Assembly (NCBI RefSeq): GCF_011075055.1
Contig: NC_058137.1
Location: forward strand, 9,967,463-10,031,462
Reading direction: 5' to 3'
From: Mangifera indica
Taxonomy: Eukaryota; Streptophyta; Magnoliopsida; Sapindales; Anacardiaceae
DNA length: 64,000 nt
Part shown: piece after piece, positions 22,362 through 34,494 of the stretch
Layout of the letters: the number at the start of each line of letters is the position of its first letter
Numbering within the stretch: position 1 is the first letter of the stretch
Position numbers and translations under genes: made by a program
Notes under the pieces: generated by a model
Told to the model about the DNA's origin: nothing
Seen by the model: only the letters and a program-made list of their open reading frames with translations
The model's database searches: none

Positions 22362-23489
22362 TGTTGAACTCCAAGATGTTTTGATTTTACCAAAACTAAG
22401 TTTAAAGTTGTTAGTTTATATTTATTTAGCTAATTAAGTCCAAGGCATAAAATTCTTATGACTGAAAGATGGACAAAATTTATATTTTCAAATTTTTAGA
22501 TATGAGATTCCCATCCTCAAATGTCGGATGCCCATCCTCTATGGGACACTGGTTCCTTTCTAGTCCTGTGTCTATCCTTACAAGTCCAGAGCTCTTGAAA
22601 TTTTTGACAAATGAACAAGGACGCCTATTCCTAAAACAAGAATGCTCATCCTCATGATTGGGACGTTCATTCCCTTGCCTAGGATGTTCATTCCTCTACG
22701 GGTCCCCTGCCCATCCTTTCACATATAAAGTATTCTGGAATTGAATTCTAAAGGTACAAAAAAGGACACCCATCTCAAAAAAAGGAAAGTTCATCCCTTG
22801 AGTAGTACATCTAAAAAATATGACCATTAGACATTTGATTCAAAGCTAATGGTCAGAATGTGCAAGAGGACGTTTGTCCTATCATGTTTTCAAGGCCAAA
22901 ACATCATTTTTGAAGCTCAATAGATACATTATACTAACCAACAGTCATTTAAGCTATTTTAGCCATCCAAGGCTATAAATTGAAGACTCTTTGATTAGGA
23001 ATAGGTTAGAGACTATAATGTAAAAAACTTATACTCTTTTCTTCTTTAATTCCTCTCATTCAAACTCGTAACTCAAAATTCTTGAGGAATACATTTATGC
23101 TTATTTTATTATATCAGCCTTATAGAGGCATTCAAAAACATTATTTTCTATATTCAAACACTTGGGTAAAATCTCAAATAACTATTGAGTTAAAAGTAAT
23201 CCAAGATCAACTAGTGAACATGGACAAAATCTTGGATAACTATTATAAGGAAGGGATTCTTTACTAGTAAAACTTCAAGTGGATTACTTAAAGAAGTGGA
23301 TATAAGAGGCTTCGAAAAGAAAGCTCCGAACCAATGTAAATCTTAAGCATTTTCATTTCCTACTCTCTTTACTTTATGCATTATATTTATGTTATACGAT
23401 ATTCATAAATTGTTGAATATTATCTATGATTGATCGCTTGAGTAAACTTGTTGGACATTGATTTAGTTTAAATATCCTTGTTAAAATTG
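22362..23489 (+). repeat. 3' LTR of D in B1, 3'-truncated
   Basis: It starts TGTTGAACTCC after a polypurine-like run and aligns with 17050-18299 over about 1.1 kb, at roughly 80% identity by eye. It keeps several of the GGATGCCCATCC-type motifs. It breaks off after 'ccttgttaaaattg', with the last 100-odd bases of the LTR and the first bases of the following B sequence lost. Confidence 0.83.
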
Positions 23490-24425
23490 ATTCAAACCAT
23501 TTTTCCTTAGTTTATCTCTAAAACCTGTAAACCTCTTAAATTAGTTCATTATGACCTCTGGGGCCATCTCCTATTAGCACACCTAAAGGCTATAAATACT
23601 ATGCTTATTTTATATATGATTATAATAGGTTTACACTAGTTTTTTCCTCTAAAAAATAAATCTAAAGCAAAAAAAAGTGTTTGAAACATTTTGTAAGTTG
23701 GTTGAAAGACAATTTGATATAAAAGTCAAATGTCTTTAATCAAACTAAGGAGGAGAGTATAAAAGCCATGCCATTTTAGTTAATAATTTAGGAGTTGTGT
23801 TAGAGACTAATATCTTTACACATATTAACAAAATGGAAAATCTAAAAGAAATTACAAGCACATTGTTGATACAGGGCTTACTTTATTGGCACAAGCAGGT
23901 TTTCCTCTTCAGTTTTATTGGCATGCTTTTCAAACTTTTGTTTATCTTATAAATAAGTTGTTATCTTTAGTTCTTGCCTTTGATACTCCTTTTCATAAAT
24001 TGTTCAACAAAAAGTTTGGTTATTCCAAATTAAGGGTGTTTGGATGCAGTATTTATCCTTATCTTAGACCTTATCACACTTATAAATTCTTTTATCATTC
24101 CACTAAGTGTGTATTTCTATGTTATAGTTTGTCTTATAAAGGCTATAAATGTCTTGATTGCAGTAGTAGACTTTACATTGTTCCTACACTAAAACTTCTT
24201 GAATCTGAATTTCCTTTCACTAGTGATCCTCAATTTTTGCAATCTTTCTCTCTTAAAGCATGTGAACAACAAATAAATGTCTTTGGTCTTGATGTAAGCA
24301 AATGGCATATTCCTATGTACCCTTCTCAGCCATTTTTTACTATTTCTGATTTTGAATATAATGATTCATCCTTATCTTGTTCAACTACAGTGCCTTTAAT
24401 GCCCAATCTTGATATCACTTAAAGT
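23490..24425 (+). pseudogene. B1 integrase (broken)
   Basis: It picks up at the TSKTCKPLKLVHYDLWGP-like region with several stops (frames near 23510-23700). It continues through a KLVERQF segment (23694-23714) and a damaged SDWGGEY-type block ending in GGEYKSH near 23750. From 23886 an open frame reads MAQAGFPLQFYWHAFQTFV to 24422, matching the copia integrase C-terminal half (VFGCSIYPYLRPYHTYKF, then KGYKCLDCSSRLYI). The region QQNGKSKR near 23830 is frameshifted. Compare 60144-60680 in B2. Confidence 0.85.
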
Positions 24426-24599
24426 CAACATGATATGTCAACTACATCTGATTTTACATACAACACCTCACCTATATCCCAAACCAATAATATAAATGTT
24501 TCTTCTTATCCATTTTTGATATCTCACCAACTAATACTTTTCTTAATTTTTCTAACCAAACTTATGGTAGCCTATCATTAACTCCTCTCCAATAATCCC

Positions 24600-25640
24600 A
24601 TAACCATATACTGAAGCTACCACCAATAAACCTGTCACTTCACCTATTGTCTCTATCCCTAACTCAAATAGCCATCCTATGTTAACCAAAACCAAAATAG
24701 GAACCTATAATCCTCCTAATTCTGTCAGCCTTAAGTCTTTCAAACCCTCAATCTTCTCTTTAGTCAAGACATCCAACAATGAGTTGATTGTTTCTTTAGA
24801 ACCTTCCACTATCACTGCAGCTTTATCAAACTCTGAGTGGAAAACTACCGTGAAAGTTGAGCATGATGTTTTAATGTCTAATAACACATGGTCTTTAGTG
24901 CCACACACACTTGATATGCACTTAGTGGGCTACAAATTGATGTTCAAAATTAAGTATAATTCATATAGGCTTGTGCAGAGGTACAAAGCAAGATTAGTCG
25001 TTAAAGGCTTCTAATAAACTGTTAATGTTGATTATTTTGAGACATTTAGTCTACTTGTCAAGGTTGGTACCATTAGAATTGTTCTCAATTTTGTAGTTCA
25101 CTTTAGTTGGGATGATTAACAAATTGACACTAATAATGTCTTTTTAAATGGAGATTTACAAGAGCAGGTATATATGCACTAACCTGAGGGTTTCTTGATT
25201 GAAAACAAATAGCATAAGTTAGTGTGTAAACTAAACAAAGCTTTCTATGGGTTGAAACAAGCCCTTAAAGCCAAGTTTGATAAGCTAGAGACTATTCTAA
25301 TTGTATTGGCTTCATTAATGTTGTAATAGGTTTCATTAGTGATGATAAAACACTAGTTGATGCACTAGCTCTCAAAGTGTTGGGTTCTTTACATTATTTT
25401 CTAGGTTTTGAAGTTAAAAGAACAAGTAATGGACTACACATAAATCCAAGCAAGTATGCTCAAGACTTGCTAGTAAAAGCAAAAATTATTAATGCAAAAC
25501 CCTACACCACTCCCTTTGCTCCTAGTACCAAACTACTACGTGACAAAAGTCTTGTATTTGATGATCCCTCATTGTATAAAAGTGTAGTAGGGGCTTTTTA
25601 GTACCTAACTCTATCTAGACTAATTATTGCATTCTTTATC
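24600..25640 (+). pseudogene. B1 reverse transcriptase (broken, catalytic block missing)
   Basis: The frame 24679-25014 reads into the RT domain (EWKTTVKVEHDVLMSNNTW, FKIKYNSYRLVQRYKARLVV) and then hits two adjacent stops. QIDTNNVFLNGDLQEQVYMH and KLVCKLNKAFYGLKQ are readable near 25121-25260. Between the KFDKLE segment (25274) and LGSLHYFLGFEV (25380) only about 100 bases remain, against about 210 in element A, and no YVDD-type box is present. The catalytic block was deleted. Confidence 0.85.
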
Positions 25641-25759
25641 AATAAACTTAGCCAATTTATACAGAAACCCTCAATCACTCCTTAGTAAACATGCACAAAG
25701 GAATTCAAATACATAAAAGTTACTTTGAGTTTTGGTTTATGCTTTAGTTCTAAAAGTTT

Positions 25760-26290
25760 GTTCAAGCTGAACTATTTCTCTAATGTTGATTGGGCTAGTT
25801 GTCTTTATGACAAAAAATCAATTATTAGGTATTGTCTTTTTCTTAGGCCAAATCTTATTCAGTAAAGCATCATAAACAAAAGGTAGTTGTCTTATCCTTA
25901 ACTAAAGTAGAATTCAAGGCTTGCTTTATCCTTAAAAAATCAACTACTCTGATTATCTCAAATGACCACTGAAATAACATTGGAGAAGAGTCTATTTATA
26001 AAATTAGGGTCGCAATCCTCAGTTCTCTTGTAATATGGTATGATAATCAAAATGCAAGTTCATTTGTAACAAATCTAGTATATCATTCAAAGACCAAACA
26101 CATAGAGATTGATGCCCATTACATTAGAAAACAAGTTACTAAGAAATAATTGGTTATTCAGTATACACCCACAGAGTATCAAAAGGCTGATGTCCTGACA
26201 AAGCCATTAGCTACTTGGAAGTTTGTCACACTAAGAGATGTTCTAACTCTGTCTAACTTAGAGCAATTTTTATCTGGAAAACTAAAGCAA
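25760..26290 (+). pseudogene. B1 RNase H (broken)
   Basis: Pieces are a NVDWASCLYDKKS block near 25775, MTTEITLEKSLFIK near 25960 and the tail KTKHIEIDAHYIRKQVTKK near 26095, followed by EYQKADVLTKPLATWKFVTL near 26177. Several stops and an A/T-rich insertion (about 25915-25960) interrupt it. Confidence 0.82.
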
Positions 26291-26379
26291 GTTACTAGTG
26301 CTACTTAGTATGAAAAGCTACTTGGTAATGAGGTATAGTCTTAAATGCAAGAGAAATATGGCCTTTGAAGGAGGAGTTT

Positions 26380-26720
26380 GGCATGTGCATATATGATTTG
26401 CAGTTGTGGAATATAGTTATAGTATGGAGTTGTGATATGGAGATTATGAGATGTCTAGAAGTTATTCATTTGCACTATGTTGCATTGTGCAAATATCATA
26501 GCATAATGCTTTGAAGTAGCATATCAAGTTATGAAGAGAGTTGTGGTATACAGTTATGATGTATAATGCTTTGAAGTAGCATTTTGGAGTTGCATTGTGC
26601 AAATGTCTTCTTGACATGTGTAGGCATGATTTGGAGTTATGAAATACAGTTCTAATTTGGTGGTGTGATATAGAGTTATGCGATTTAGTGTTTTGAAGTT
26701 TGCATTTTGCAAATGTTTGA
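26380..26720 (+). repeat. Repeats in the B1 3' untranslated region
   Basis: ATAATGCTTTGAAGTAGCAT occurs exactly twice (26503-26522 and 26563-26582). TTGCATTGTGCAAAT also occurs twice (26480 and 26590), with weaker relatives near 26700. 'gagttatga.atacagtt' recurs as well. It is a scrambled tandem array just before the polypurine tract. Confidence 0.7.
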
Positions 26721-26882
26721 GAGTTGTCTATGTTAGAATTGCTTATGTTATAGAATATTAGCTACTTGAATTTTGAATTATAAAGATGTAGATAGTGAAG
26801 CCTTACTCAAGCTTTCTATAAAAGAATTCACTAGAAGAGTCATCACTAATAGAGGTTATAGAGAGCTTAGCTTAAAGTGGGA

Positions 26883-27121
26883 TGTTGGCATAAGGTATAA
26901 AATGTAAAGGCAAAAGATGTAAATTCCCATTAGTGTACACATGGCTTGTATTTGCTTGATACATGTATATGTAAACTTAAATCAAAGTGGTTAAATTTTA
27001 ACTGATGAAAAGTACACAAAATCTGGGTAATAGATTCTCTCCCTCTTGCTCTTCGTTTTTCATCTCAAAACCTTTTTTCTCAACTCTTGATTTCTTGATT
27101 TGGCCTTCACAATCACATTCA
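26883..27121 (+). repeat. 3' LTR of B1
   Basis: 239 bp, TGTTGGCATAAG to CACATTCA, preceded by a purine-rich AAAGTGGGA (26874-26882). It pairs with B2's 5' LTR at 54967-55203 ('gatgtaaattcccatt.gtg' and 'ggcttgtatttgcttgata' are shared). The following ATGAT is the target-site copy. Confidence 0.88.
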
Positions 27122-28640
27122 ATGATTATATTTTAGGATTTAAACCAACCACCTCTTATATGGATTTCAAATTTGACAAGTTAATCTCTCGGTTATGTAA
27201 ATTATTCAACCACCTCCCCTTTGTTAGGTTTTTTTGTTAAATTTAATAATTAACCAACATTGATTTATGCAAGGACCAAAGTATCCTTGCAAATAAACCA
27301 AAGGTTATTTTCAAGGTTAGAGTTTGATTAGTATGATTTTCTCTCATGTGAAAAACTTGGACAGATTAACTTGAGACATAATATAGAGATGCTACAACAA
27401 AGCGAAATGTTAAATTATTCAATGTAGTGACTGTGAGATCAATAATTGTGTTATAAGGTTTACCAGTCCGATGAAGTTGGCAGAGTTCCCCAGTTAATAA
27501 AGGAAAAAGTAACCTTGAAATCAGTTTCTAAAAAATTAATAAAATTGTAAAAAATATACAAATTTTGAAAATAATTTAAAACCCCAAAAATTAAAATAAA
27601 GTTTAAGAGATTTTTTAAGCTTGGTAGGTTTTGATTATTGTTTCCATATTTTAATAGTTTATAATTTTATTTTTATGAATTCAACATAATTTTAACATTT
27701 ATTGGTATTTTATGATTTTTTTTAGTTTTTAAGCTTTTCTTTTGAATTATCAAAATCTTTTTTAGACGGTAATATTGTTTTTTCGCTATAACATCCATTA
27801 ATTCATTCATCTGCATACATTCATTCAATGTATCAATAATGAATGAATCTCTTATTTTATGAACTAGTGTGAATAGTTTTTAAACAATACCATCCATTAA
27901 TTTGTGTATTATCCATTAATTCGTTCATCTTTTTTAGTTTTAAAACTAGTGTGAATAGTTTTATTAGTGTTTTATTTTATGAACTTTGTGTATCAATTTT
28001 TTGTTTTTCCAAAATATGAAAAAAAATTTTAAAATGAAAATACATTCAAAATGTTTGTCTAAAGACGCAAAGAAAAGAATAAAAAATATGAAATTAATTG
28101 TCTATGCAACAACTCCTTAAAACAATTACTTAATTTTTGTTCATATTGAATAGTCAATCACTAATGTTAATATTGGATCAGGGTCCACCCATGACGGGTC
28201 GACCCGACCCGACCCGATTTGATTAACTGCCAAAGGGCAGTTGTTAGTGGTTATTATTGGCAGTTGGACTTTTATATAAAGTCCTAATTGCCTCCCAAAG
28301 CAAAAATGATGAGAAGATGAGAAAAGAGAGAGAACGCCATTTTTACAGTGAACTTTTCTCTCTTGCCAAAACCAATACACAGTAAATTGGTCTCCCAAAT
28401 GGAAATCAGTATGTTGGCAAATGGCGTCGTGGAAACAGACTAATGTCAACACCTCGCGTACAATTCGAAGACGCTTCATCGAACACATAAATGGGTACGC
28501 AAATTCTATTTACAGATTTCACAGAATTCGGATCCTGGCATGTTTAATTGTTTCTAAGAAAAGGAATGAAACCTCATTTCATAAAGTGAACATTCCAAAT
28601 CTTGATTTTTTTTTTAAATTTTCTTCTCTTTAATATGGTT
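27122..28640. other. AT-rich spacer with a short repeat pair
   Basis: No gene is supported. A pair of 'ccattaattc.ttcatct' (27795, 27912) and a pair of 'aactagtgtgaatagttt' (27863, 27954) form a degenerate repeat. Near 28186-28220 is a local C-rich run (cgacccgacccgacccga). A 70-codon frame at 28421-28633 is unrecognised and overlaps the leader-like sequence of the exon-1 relic. Confidence 0.5.
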
Positions 28641-28750
28641 AATCATTAAGAGAGAAGACAAACAGACATGGAGAATGGTCACGATAAACAAACATTAGGA
28701 TCTAAGAAACATATAACCATTCATGACTATATTTATTACTTGGGATGATG
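28570..28750 (+). pseudogene. Relic of ankyrin/AAA gene leader and exon 1 (third copy)
   Basis: The stretch 'catttcataaagtgaacatt' (28575) followed by 'taagagagaagacaaac' (28647) aligns with the leader of the intact gene ('catttcattaagtgaacatt' near 51101, 'taagagagaagacaaat' near 51160). The ATG at 28668 opens MENGHDKQ, and after a short gap KKHITIHDY resembles KHTTIHDC of exon 1. Similarity is lost after about 28727. No further exons are seen, and a LINE follows from about 29060. It is more diverged than the two main copies, so it is older. Confidence 0.75.
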
Positions 28751-29099
28751 AAATCTCCACTTTTCCTTTTCATTCTGGTATGTATTACTTTGTTTTTTAA
28801 AATTTTTTAAATATTTTATAAGTCTTTACTTTAGAGGAATCAATATTGGCATGATAAAGAAAATTTAATTTTCTTATCTCGAGGGTATGCTAAATCTTGG
28901 AACTTCAATTTCTTTACAGTATTTTGCATATTTGTGGTGATGTCCTACATATACATGGTTCAAGTGTGTGATTTTTTCAAATGAAAAATTCATTCAAACA
29001 CAAAAAAAGTACAATATCATATGAAATGATATGTTAGAAAAGAGTCAATAACTTAATTTTTTTTTTCTACCATTAGTTGAGTCAACTTGGAAAGGAAGG

Positions 29100-30420
29100 T
29101 GGTAGGTAATCCTATGTATTGTGTAGTTCAAAAACTCAAGAAGGTGAAGGTCCTTCTAAAAGACCTCGCAAGCAGGATTTTTTGAACATCTTGGAGAGGG
29201 TCAAAGTTGCTATATAAAGACTTGATAGCACCCAAGCAAGATTGGAAAGGAACCTGCAGGATGAACACCTTGTGGAGGAAGAGAAATATAAGGTTATTGA
29301 GCTTAGAAGACTAAGTTGGTCAGAGAAGTTCAAAATGAAGCAAAAATTGAAGACTAAATGGCTAAAAGACGAGACCAAAACACAGGCTACTTCTTCAACC
29401 GTATCAAAGGTAGAAGGAATAGAAATGCTATAAATGGACTTTTTCTTGAGGATTGGTCTTTAACAAGTGATAAAGAGCTTATTAAAAAGGGCTTTGTTTC
29501 TTTCTTTATGAACTTACGTATAAGCTGCTAATAGGAGACTTTTGTTAAGAACTTTATGGGTTTGCTTAACTTCAAAATTTCAAAGGATATAACCCTTTAA
29601 ATGGTTAGGGAGGTTACTAGAGAAGAGATAAGGAGCACCATGTTTTCTATGATTAGCAACAAATCCCCGAGGCTCGATGGCTTTGGTTCTCTCTTCTTCA
29701 AGAAAGCTTAGACTGTTATGGGTTAAGATGTTTTCAAAGCAATTAAATTTTTCATCTCTACTTGCTTACTCTTTCATAAGGTTAACAATTAAATTATTGC
29801 CCTTGTTTTGAAATGTGATAATCCCTTAAGTGGCAAAAACTTTAGGCCTATCTCTTGTTGTAACATTATCTATAAGTGTATAACAAAGATAATGGCTAAT
29901 AGATTGAGAGTGATCCTCTCTTTGTTTATTAATAAAGCCAAATAAGCTTTGGTGGGGTAAGAAAAATTGGTGCTAACATCCTCTTTTACGACGAGTTCAT
30001 CCATAACTACCATAAGGAGAAGAGCAACTTGAAGAAGTGTGTTATTAAAATTGATCTCATGAAAGCCTATGACATGGTGAATTAGAGCTTCATTATAGCG
30101 ATCCTTGATAAAATTGGTAATCAGCTATTGTTCACTAGATGGGTTAAGGAATGCATCTCTGCCATTTCTTTTCAGTGTGTATTAATGGTGAGCTTGAGGG
30201 ATTTTTCAAATGTAGTAAAGGTCTTAGGCAAGGAGACCCTATTTCTCTTTACCTTTTTGTGATTGTGATGGAGATTCTCTTTAGAATTCTAGAAAACAGA
30301 CTTCGAAGAAATAATTTGAGTTCTATTTGAAATGCAAAGAGAATAAAATAACCCATTCATATCTTGTCAATAACCTTCTTATTTTTTGTAAGTCGAGGAG
30401 AAATTTATCCACCTCATCAA
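29100..30420 (+). pseudogene. LINE reverse transcriptase (broken)
   Basis: Blocks in order: KLKTKWLKDE near 29347; SNKSPRLDGFGSLFFKKA near 29654 (an Arg at a Gly position of the usual motif); NFRPISCCNIIYKCITKIMA near 29839; KLDLMKAYD-type sequence near 30050-30070; and CSKGLRQGDPISLYLF near 30211. The catalytic box region near 30357-30400 reads YLVNNLLIFC, so the two Asp residues are Asn. At least eight stops or frame changes separate these blocks. Confidence 0.85.
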
Positions 30421-32124
30421 AAGTCTCTTTACTCATTTGAGAGATGGTTTGAGCTTAAAGCAAATTGTTCCAAAAGCAATGTCTACTTCTTCAGGGTGAC
30501 ACATCAAGAAAGGACTTGGAAGAAAGAGATCCTTGGTATGGAGGAAAGTTTTATTCCTTTTAGATGTTTGGGAGTTCCCATGGTCTCTTCCAAGCTTTTT
30601 AAGGAAAATTGTAAGTCTCTAATTGATCTTTCCAAGGTCATTCTTTTTAGAATTCAAAGTTATTGGTCCTCACATTTTTTTCTTCTCGCTAAGATCCTTA
30701 AGGAGATTGATAATAGGGTAAGAGATTTCTTTTTGAGTGGTGTGGAGCACAACCATCACAAGGCTGGAGTTGCTTGGGATGACGTATGTGTGCCAAGAAA
30801 TGAGGGAGGTTCAAGTCTAATGAAAAACAAAGATTGGAACAAGGCAACTATAGCTAAACATCTATGGGAAATCATTTATCTGAAAAACACTTTAAATTAG
30901 GTGGGATGCATTAAAAAGATTAGGCTTAATGGTAGAAGTATTTGGGAAATAAGGGCTACCAATGATAGTCCATGGTGGTGGAAGAAGCTATTAGAGCTTA
31001 GGGAGGTCATAAGAAATAATGTGAAGCACATAATAAGGAATGGAGAGTAAACCTTTCTTTGGATGGATAACTAGCATTCAATGGGAATGCTTAAAGAGAG
31101 ATTCAGGAAGAGAATTATCTATGACTTGAGGATGGGCAAGAATTCAAAGGTCAAAGATATCATCAAAGATGGGAAATAGTGGTGGCCTATGGCTAACCCA
31201 CCCCATATTTGGGAGGTTAAATCTTTGATGAATGAAAATCCAAGAATTGGTAGGGATGTTAAAAAATAGACCCTTAATCCAATGGGGAATTTTTCAATAA
31301 AAACAACTTGGAATAAAATTAGGGCAAAAAAGAGAGAGGTAACATGGGACCACTTGATCTGGCACAAAAAATTTATTCCTCGGCATGCCATTATTCTTTT
31401 GATCGCCTTGAAGGAGAGATTAAGGATGAAAGTTAAGCTTTGGAGGATAGGGTTGATTTCGGATGCCACCTGTGTCCTTTACAACAATGGTGAGGAGGAC
31501 ATAAACAACCTCTTCTTCAACTGTGAGTATAGTCACTATATTTGAAGAAGTATTATCGAGATAAACAACATGACTTATGTAAGACAAGATTGGGGGAGAC
31601 TCATTGAGGACATAGCCAAAAATTAGAAGGGGAACAAGCTTAGGCATATTATGGGGAAATTGGGTCTTGGAGCCACCATCTATGCCATTTGGAAGAAAAG
31701 GATCAATATAATCTTCTCAAGAGGATGCATTCCATAGGAAATAATCAAGGAGAATGTTCATAGGCTTGTGAGAGACAAAGGAGCAGAGATGTCTAACATC
31801 AAACAAACTAGAGAAGCAGAGATTTTGGCGAGAAGATGGTGTCTTCCCCATTTGCATTTTCAAGCAAAGCGATGGTCTCTCAACAAGGAACCAATGAAGC
31901 ACAATTTTTTTGAGCTAACCCTTGTGTTTGCTTTGTTGGTTTTTCCCTTAGGTGTTGCTTTCTTCGTTGAGGTTGCAAGGCCTAGATTGATGGCTTATTG
32001 GTTTAATCAGAATAGGCCAGTTGAAGTTAAGGCAATTAAGAAAGTTCATTTGCTTCAGAGGAGGATTCTGCCCAGCCGAAGTTTTGCTTTTTATGCGCCA
32101 GTTGGTGATTGCTTTCTACCCTAG
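30421..32124 (+). pseudogene. LINE ORF2 C-terminal region (broken)
   Basis: The frame to 30900 holds FRCLGVPMVSSKLFKENCK and WDDVCVPRNEGGSSLMKNKD, the usual plant LINE region after the RT. Further pieces are WEIRATNDSPWWWKKL near 30945, GNFSIKTTWNKIRAKKREVTW near 31284 and LWRIGLISDATCVLYNNGEED near 31438, which is the zf-RVT domain (one Cys kept, others lost). The last open piece (31768-32124) is a tail without a known domain. Confidence 0.78.
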
Positions 32125-33235
32125 ATAATTATTACAGTCTGTATAATGTCCCAGGCTCAATTCCTATTTTCTGATCTTGCTCCCTGGTACCCAGATGCTG
32201 CCTATTATGCCAACTCCATTCAACAACAATATGGTATTTCTACTCTGCTCTAATTACTGTTATATCCATTCCAGCCTAACTCCCCTTCAAAAAGATGCCT
32301 ACAGATGTTAAACAAGCCATATTTAATAAAACCAGCTCCAGTAAGAAATCCCAACAAAACTAGTAGGTTACAACAATGTTTATGCAGGAAGGTTTCTACA
32401 CTTGCTACCCAGATTGAAGTTGCTACTGCTATTTCTGCATATTAGAATGCAGAAACAACCTTTGAATGATTACTAGAAGGTGAAGCTCGCTGCTTCTCAA
32501 CATCAGGCACATTTTGGTCCAGATTTATAGCAAAGTTTCAAGCTTCCCAGAGCTCATTTTGCCCCCTGGATTACCTCCTTATAGAGCACCAAAAAGTAAT
32601 TACAGACCATGTTCTTGCCTACTCAGTTTTCGACTGCTTGTTGGTTGAGCCGAATTTCAGCCTCTTTGCATGGAAAGTCTTCTCAAAGTGCTTCGTATCA
32701 AGCCCACTATGCTGCCACTATTTTTGTCTTGAAAACGTATGTGTTGTATAGATCTTACTCAAAGGCCAAGTATTATGTTTATAGCTTTTTGGATTGGTTG
32801 TACTATCTCCTCCCTCTTGAGCTCTATCTTTGGAAAACCTTAGATAAAAGCTCAAAAAGTGAAATTTCTTTTGGGTTAGTTTGTTGGCTTTGCCCTTGTT
32901 TGTAGTCGTTGTCCTCTGTTTGGAAAGGCAAACTTAGGTTGTTTTGGACTCTTTTTTTTGGGCCTATGTTTTTCTCTTTAATATATTTTTGCTTAGTGAA
33001 AAAAGAAAAAATCTTAAATTTTTTTTTACTTAGATTGAACTACTGATTTATGGTATAAATTACAATCCATTGTTGAAAAACTCTTAACACGGGTATGGAA
33101 AATAACTACTTGTAACTTTCTATTTACCAACCATTATATTGTTTTTAATCAAAGATCGTAAAATATAGTCATCATTTTCATAAAAAATTTAAGTGGGTAT
33201 AATAGTTTCTTTCAAAAGTTCGCAAAAGTTAAAAT

Positions 33236-34186
33236 GTAAAGGCTTATTCCCACCAAAGTTTTAGTCTATTTTCAAACTTGCACCCGTTAAATTTTAAAAA
33301 TTCAAATACCTATCTGTCAACTGTTAAAGTTAACAAAATCTATTAAATTTAATAGCATAATTTTTATTTAAACAGTAATATTAAAATATAAAATAAAATT
33401 TTATCTTGTTTCCGACCCTTAATTTTAAAAACTAACAATTTTTCCCCTAAATTTAAGTTTTGAAAAGTTATATTTTTCCCCTCTAGGGTTTCAATCTTTT
33501 CCTCCCTTGACAACTATAATCTCACTAAGAGTCAATGATGCTCTTTCTTCTTTCTCTATTGGTGCACTCTCTTAGTCCTTGGAGACAACAATTCGATAGA
33601 AACAATGAAGAAGACAGATTGTTCAATGGAGAAAATTAATCTACACATGTTCTTTGTCGTGTCGAATTGGTTCCATCATCTTGGCCAAACACAAGCACCC
33701 TTTGTTTTGATTGAATTGAAGACAAACACAAGCTCTGTAGAAAAGGTCATCTCGACTGAAAAGAAGGCAAACACAATCATCTTTGTCTTACAAGATTCGA
33801 TCAATTCGGTGGCTGCTTCTATAGTCGGGAGTGACAGAAAGCACCAAAGAAAGGTTGCCAGTCTTAGAGAAGGCGGTTAGAGCTTTTGTTGTCATCGAAA
33901 AATGGGTTGCTTTTTGAGTTAATCCTAACAGAGGAAAATGCAACTTCTTAACACTTAATTTTGAGGAGAAATTATTAATTTTTAAAACTAAACAGTGAAA
34001 GTAAGGTAAAAATTTATTTTGTAATATTATTAGATATAAGTTATTAGTTAAATAACAATTGTACTTCTAGATTTAACGAATTTTGTTAATTTTAATAGCT
34101 GACATATAGGTATTTAAGTTTTTAAAACTTAATAAATTGGAGTTTGAGAATGAACTAAACCTTGGATGGGAATAAGTCTTTTGGCC
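33236..34186. mobile_element. Mutator-like element E2
   Basis: 951 bp. The left end 'aaaggcttattcccacc' and right end 'ggatgggaataagtctttt' are inverted relatives, and the inverted similarity extends about 200 bp inward ('actaacaatttttcccctaa' on the left against 'attattaatttttaaaact' on the right). The flanks agttaaaat and aggtaatat match at 7 of 9 positions, a possible worn target-site duplication. A 91-codon frame in the middle (33605-33880) is unassigned, and no transposase is visible. Confidence 0.75.
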
Positions 34187-34494
34187 TAGGTAATATTACA
34201 TAACTAAAAATTTGGACCTTAATTTTTGTGGTTTTTAATGTAGCAATGTAACTTTACGTAGTATCATGTATGTGATAAATGGTAAATTTACTTTTCTATA
34301 ATCAGTATAATATTGACATTAATACAACATCGGTTGAGATTTAAAATTGGGGTTTAAAATTGGTATATAATAATAGCATTAATGATATTTAATAAACAAC
34401 CGTAGTGCATACAAAGGTAGGAGATTGGGATTCGAGGGAGAAAGTCGTACATTAATATATATAAGTTTTCATTTGATAAACAAACATTTAAAAT

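Larger units (their letters stand above)
17050..23489 (+). mobile_element. Sirevirus-like copia element D inside B1
   Basis: The 5' LTR 17050-18299 (TGTTAAAC...TTTTTCA) is followed by a primer site TTGGTATTAGGGCTTGG (18301-18317) and a gag region with a zinc knuckle and coiled coil. Most of pol is missing. A 3' LTR starts at 22362 after a purine-rich run (aaaaaaagggtga). It is cut short at about 23489, where B1 sequence resumes. D lies at exactly the same B position as in B2 (57426), where TSD copies TAGGC and TAGTC remain; here the 5' copy reads TAAGT. A Mutator-like element (E1) is nested at 21396-22185. Confidence 0.88.
15960..27121 (+). mobile_element. Copia element B1, 5'-truncated, with nested elements
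   Basis: Copia-type pieces occur at 15987-17049 (end of gag, protease, pre-integrase) and about 23490-26290 (integrase, reverse transcriptase, RNase H), followed by a 3' LTR at 26883-27121. The two pieces are separated by element D (17050-about 23489). The 5' LTR and most of gag are missing. It is the duplicate of B2 (54967-62863): the flank after its 3' LTR is ATGAT (27122-27126), the same five bases that precede B2's 5' LTR (54962-54966). All frames carry numerous stops. Confidence 0.9.
29060..33012 (+). mobile_element. LINE (non-LTR retrotransposon), 5'-truncated and dead
   Basis: The element starts in what would be the region between endonuclease and reverse transcriptase. It continues through an RT domain (29600-30420), a thumb/connector region (30420-31280), a zinc-binding RT C-terminal domain (31280-31560) and a long 3' region ending in an A-rich tail (gtgaaaaaagaaaaaa, 33000-33012). 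The endonuclease is missing. Stops and frame changes occur throughout. I could not fix the exact 5' end or a target-site duplication. Confidence 0.85.

Noticed and set aside
28421..28633. 70-codon plus-strand frame
   Set aside because: Unrecognised content, overlaps leader-like sequence of the exon-1 relic, and has no counterpart to test conservation.
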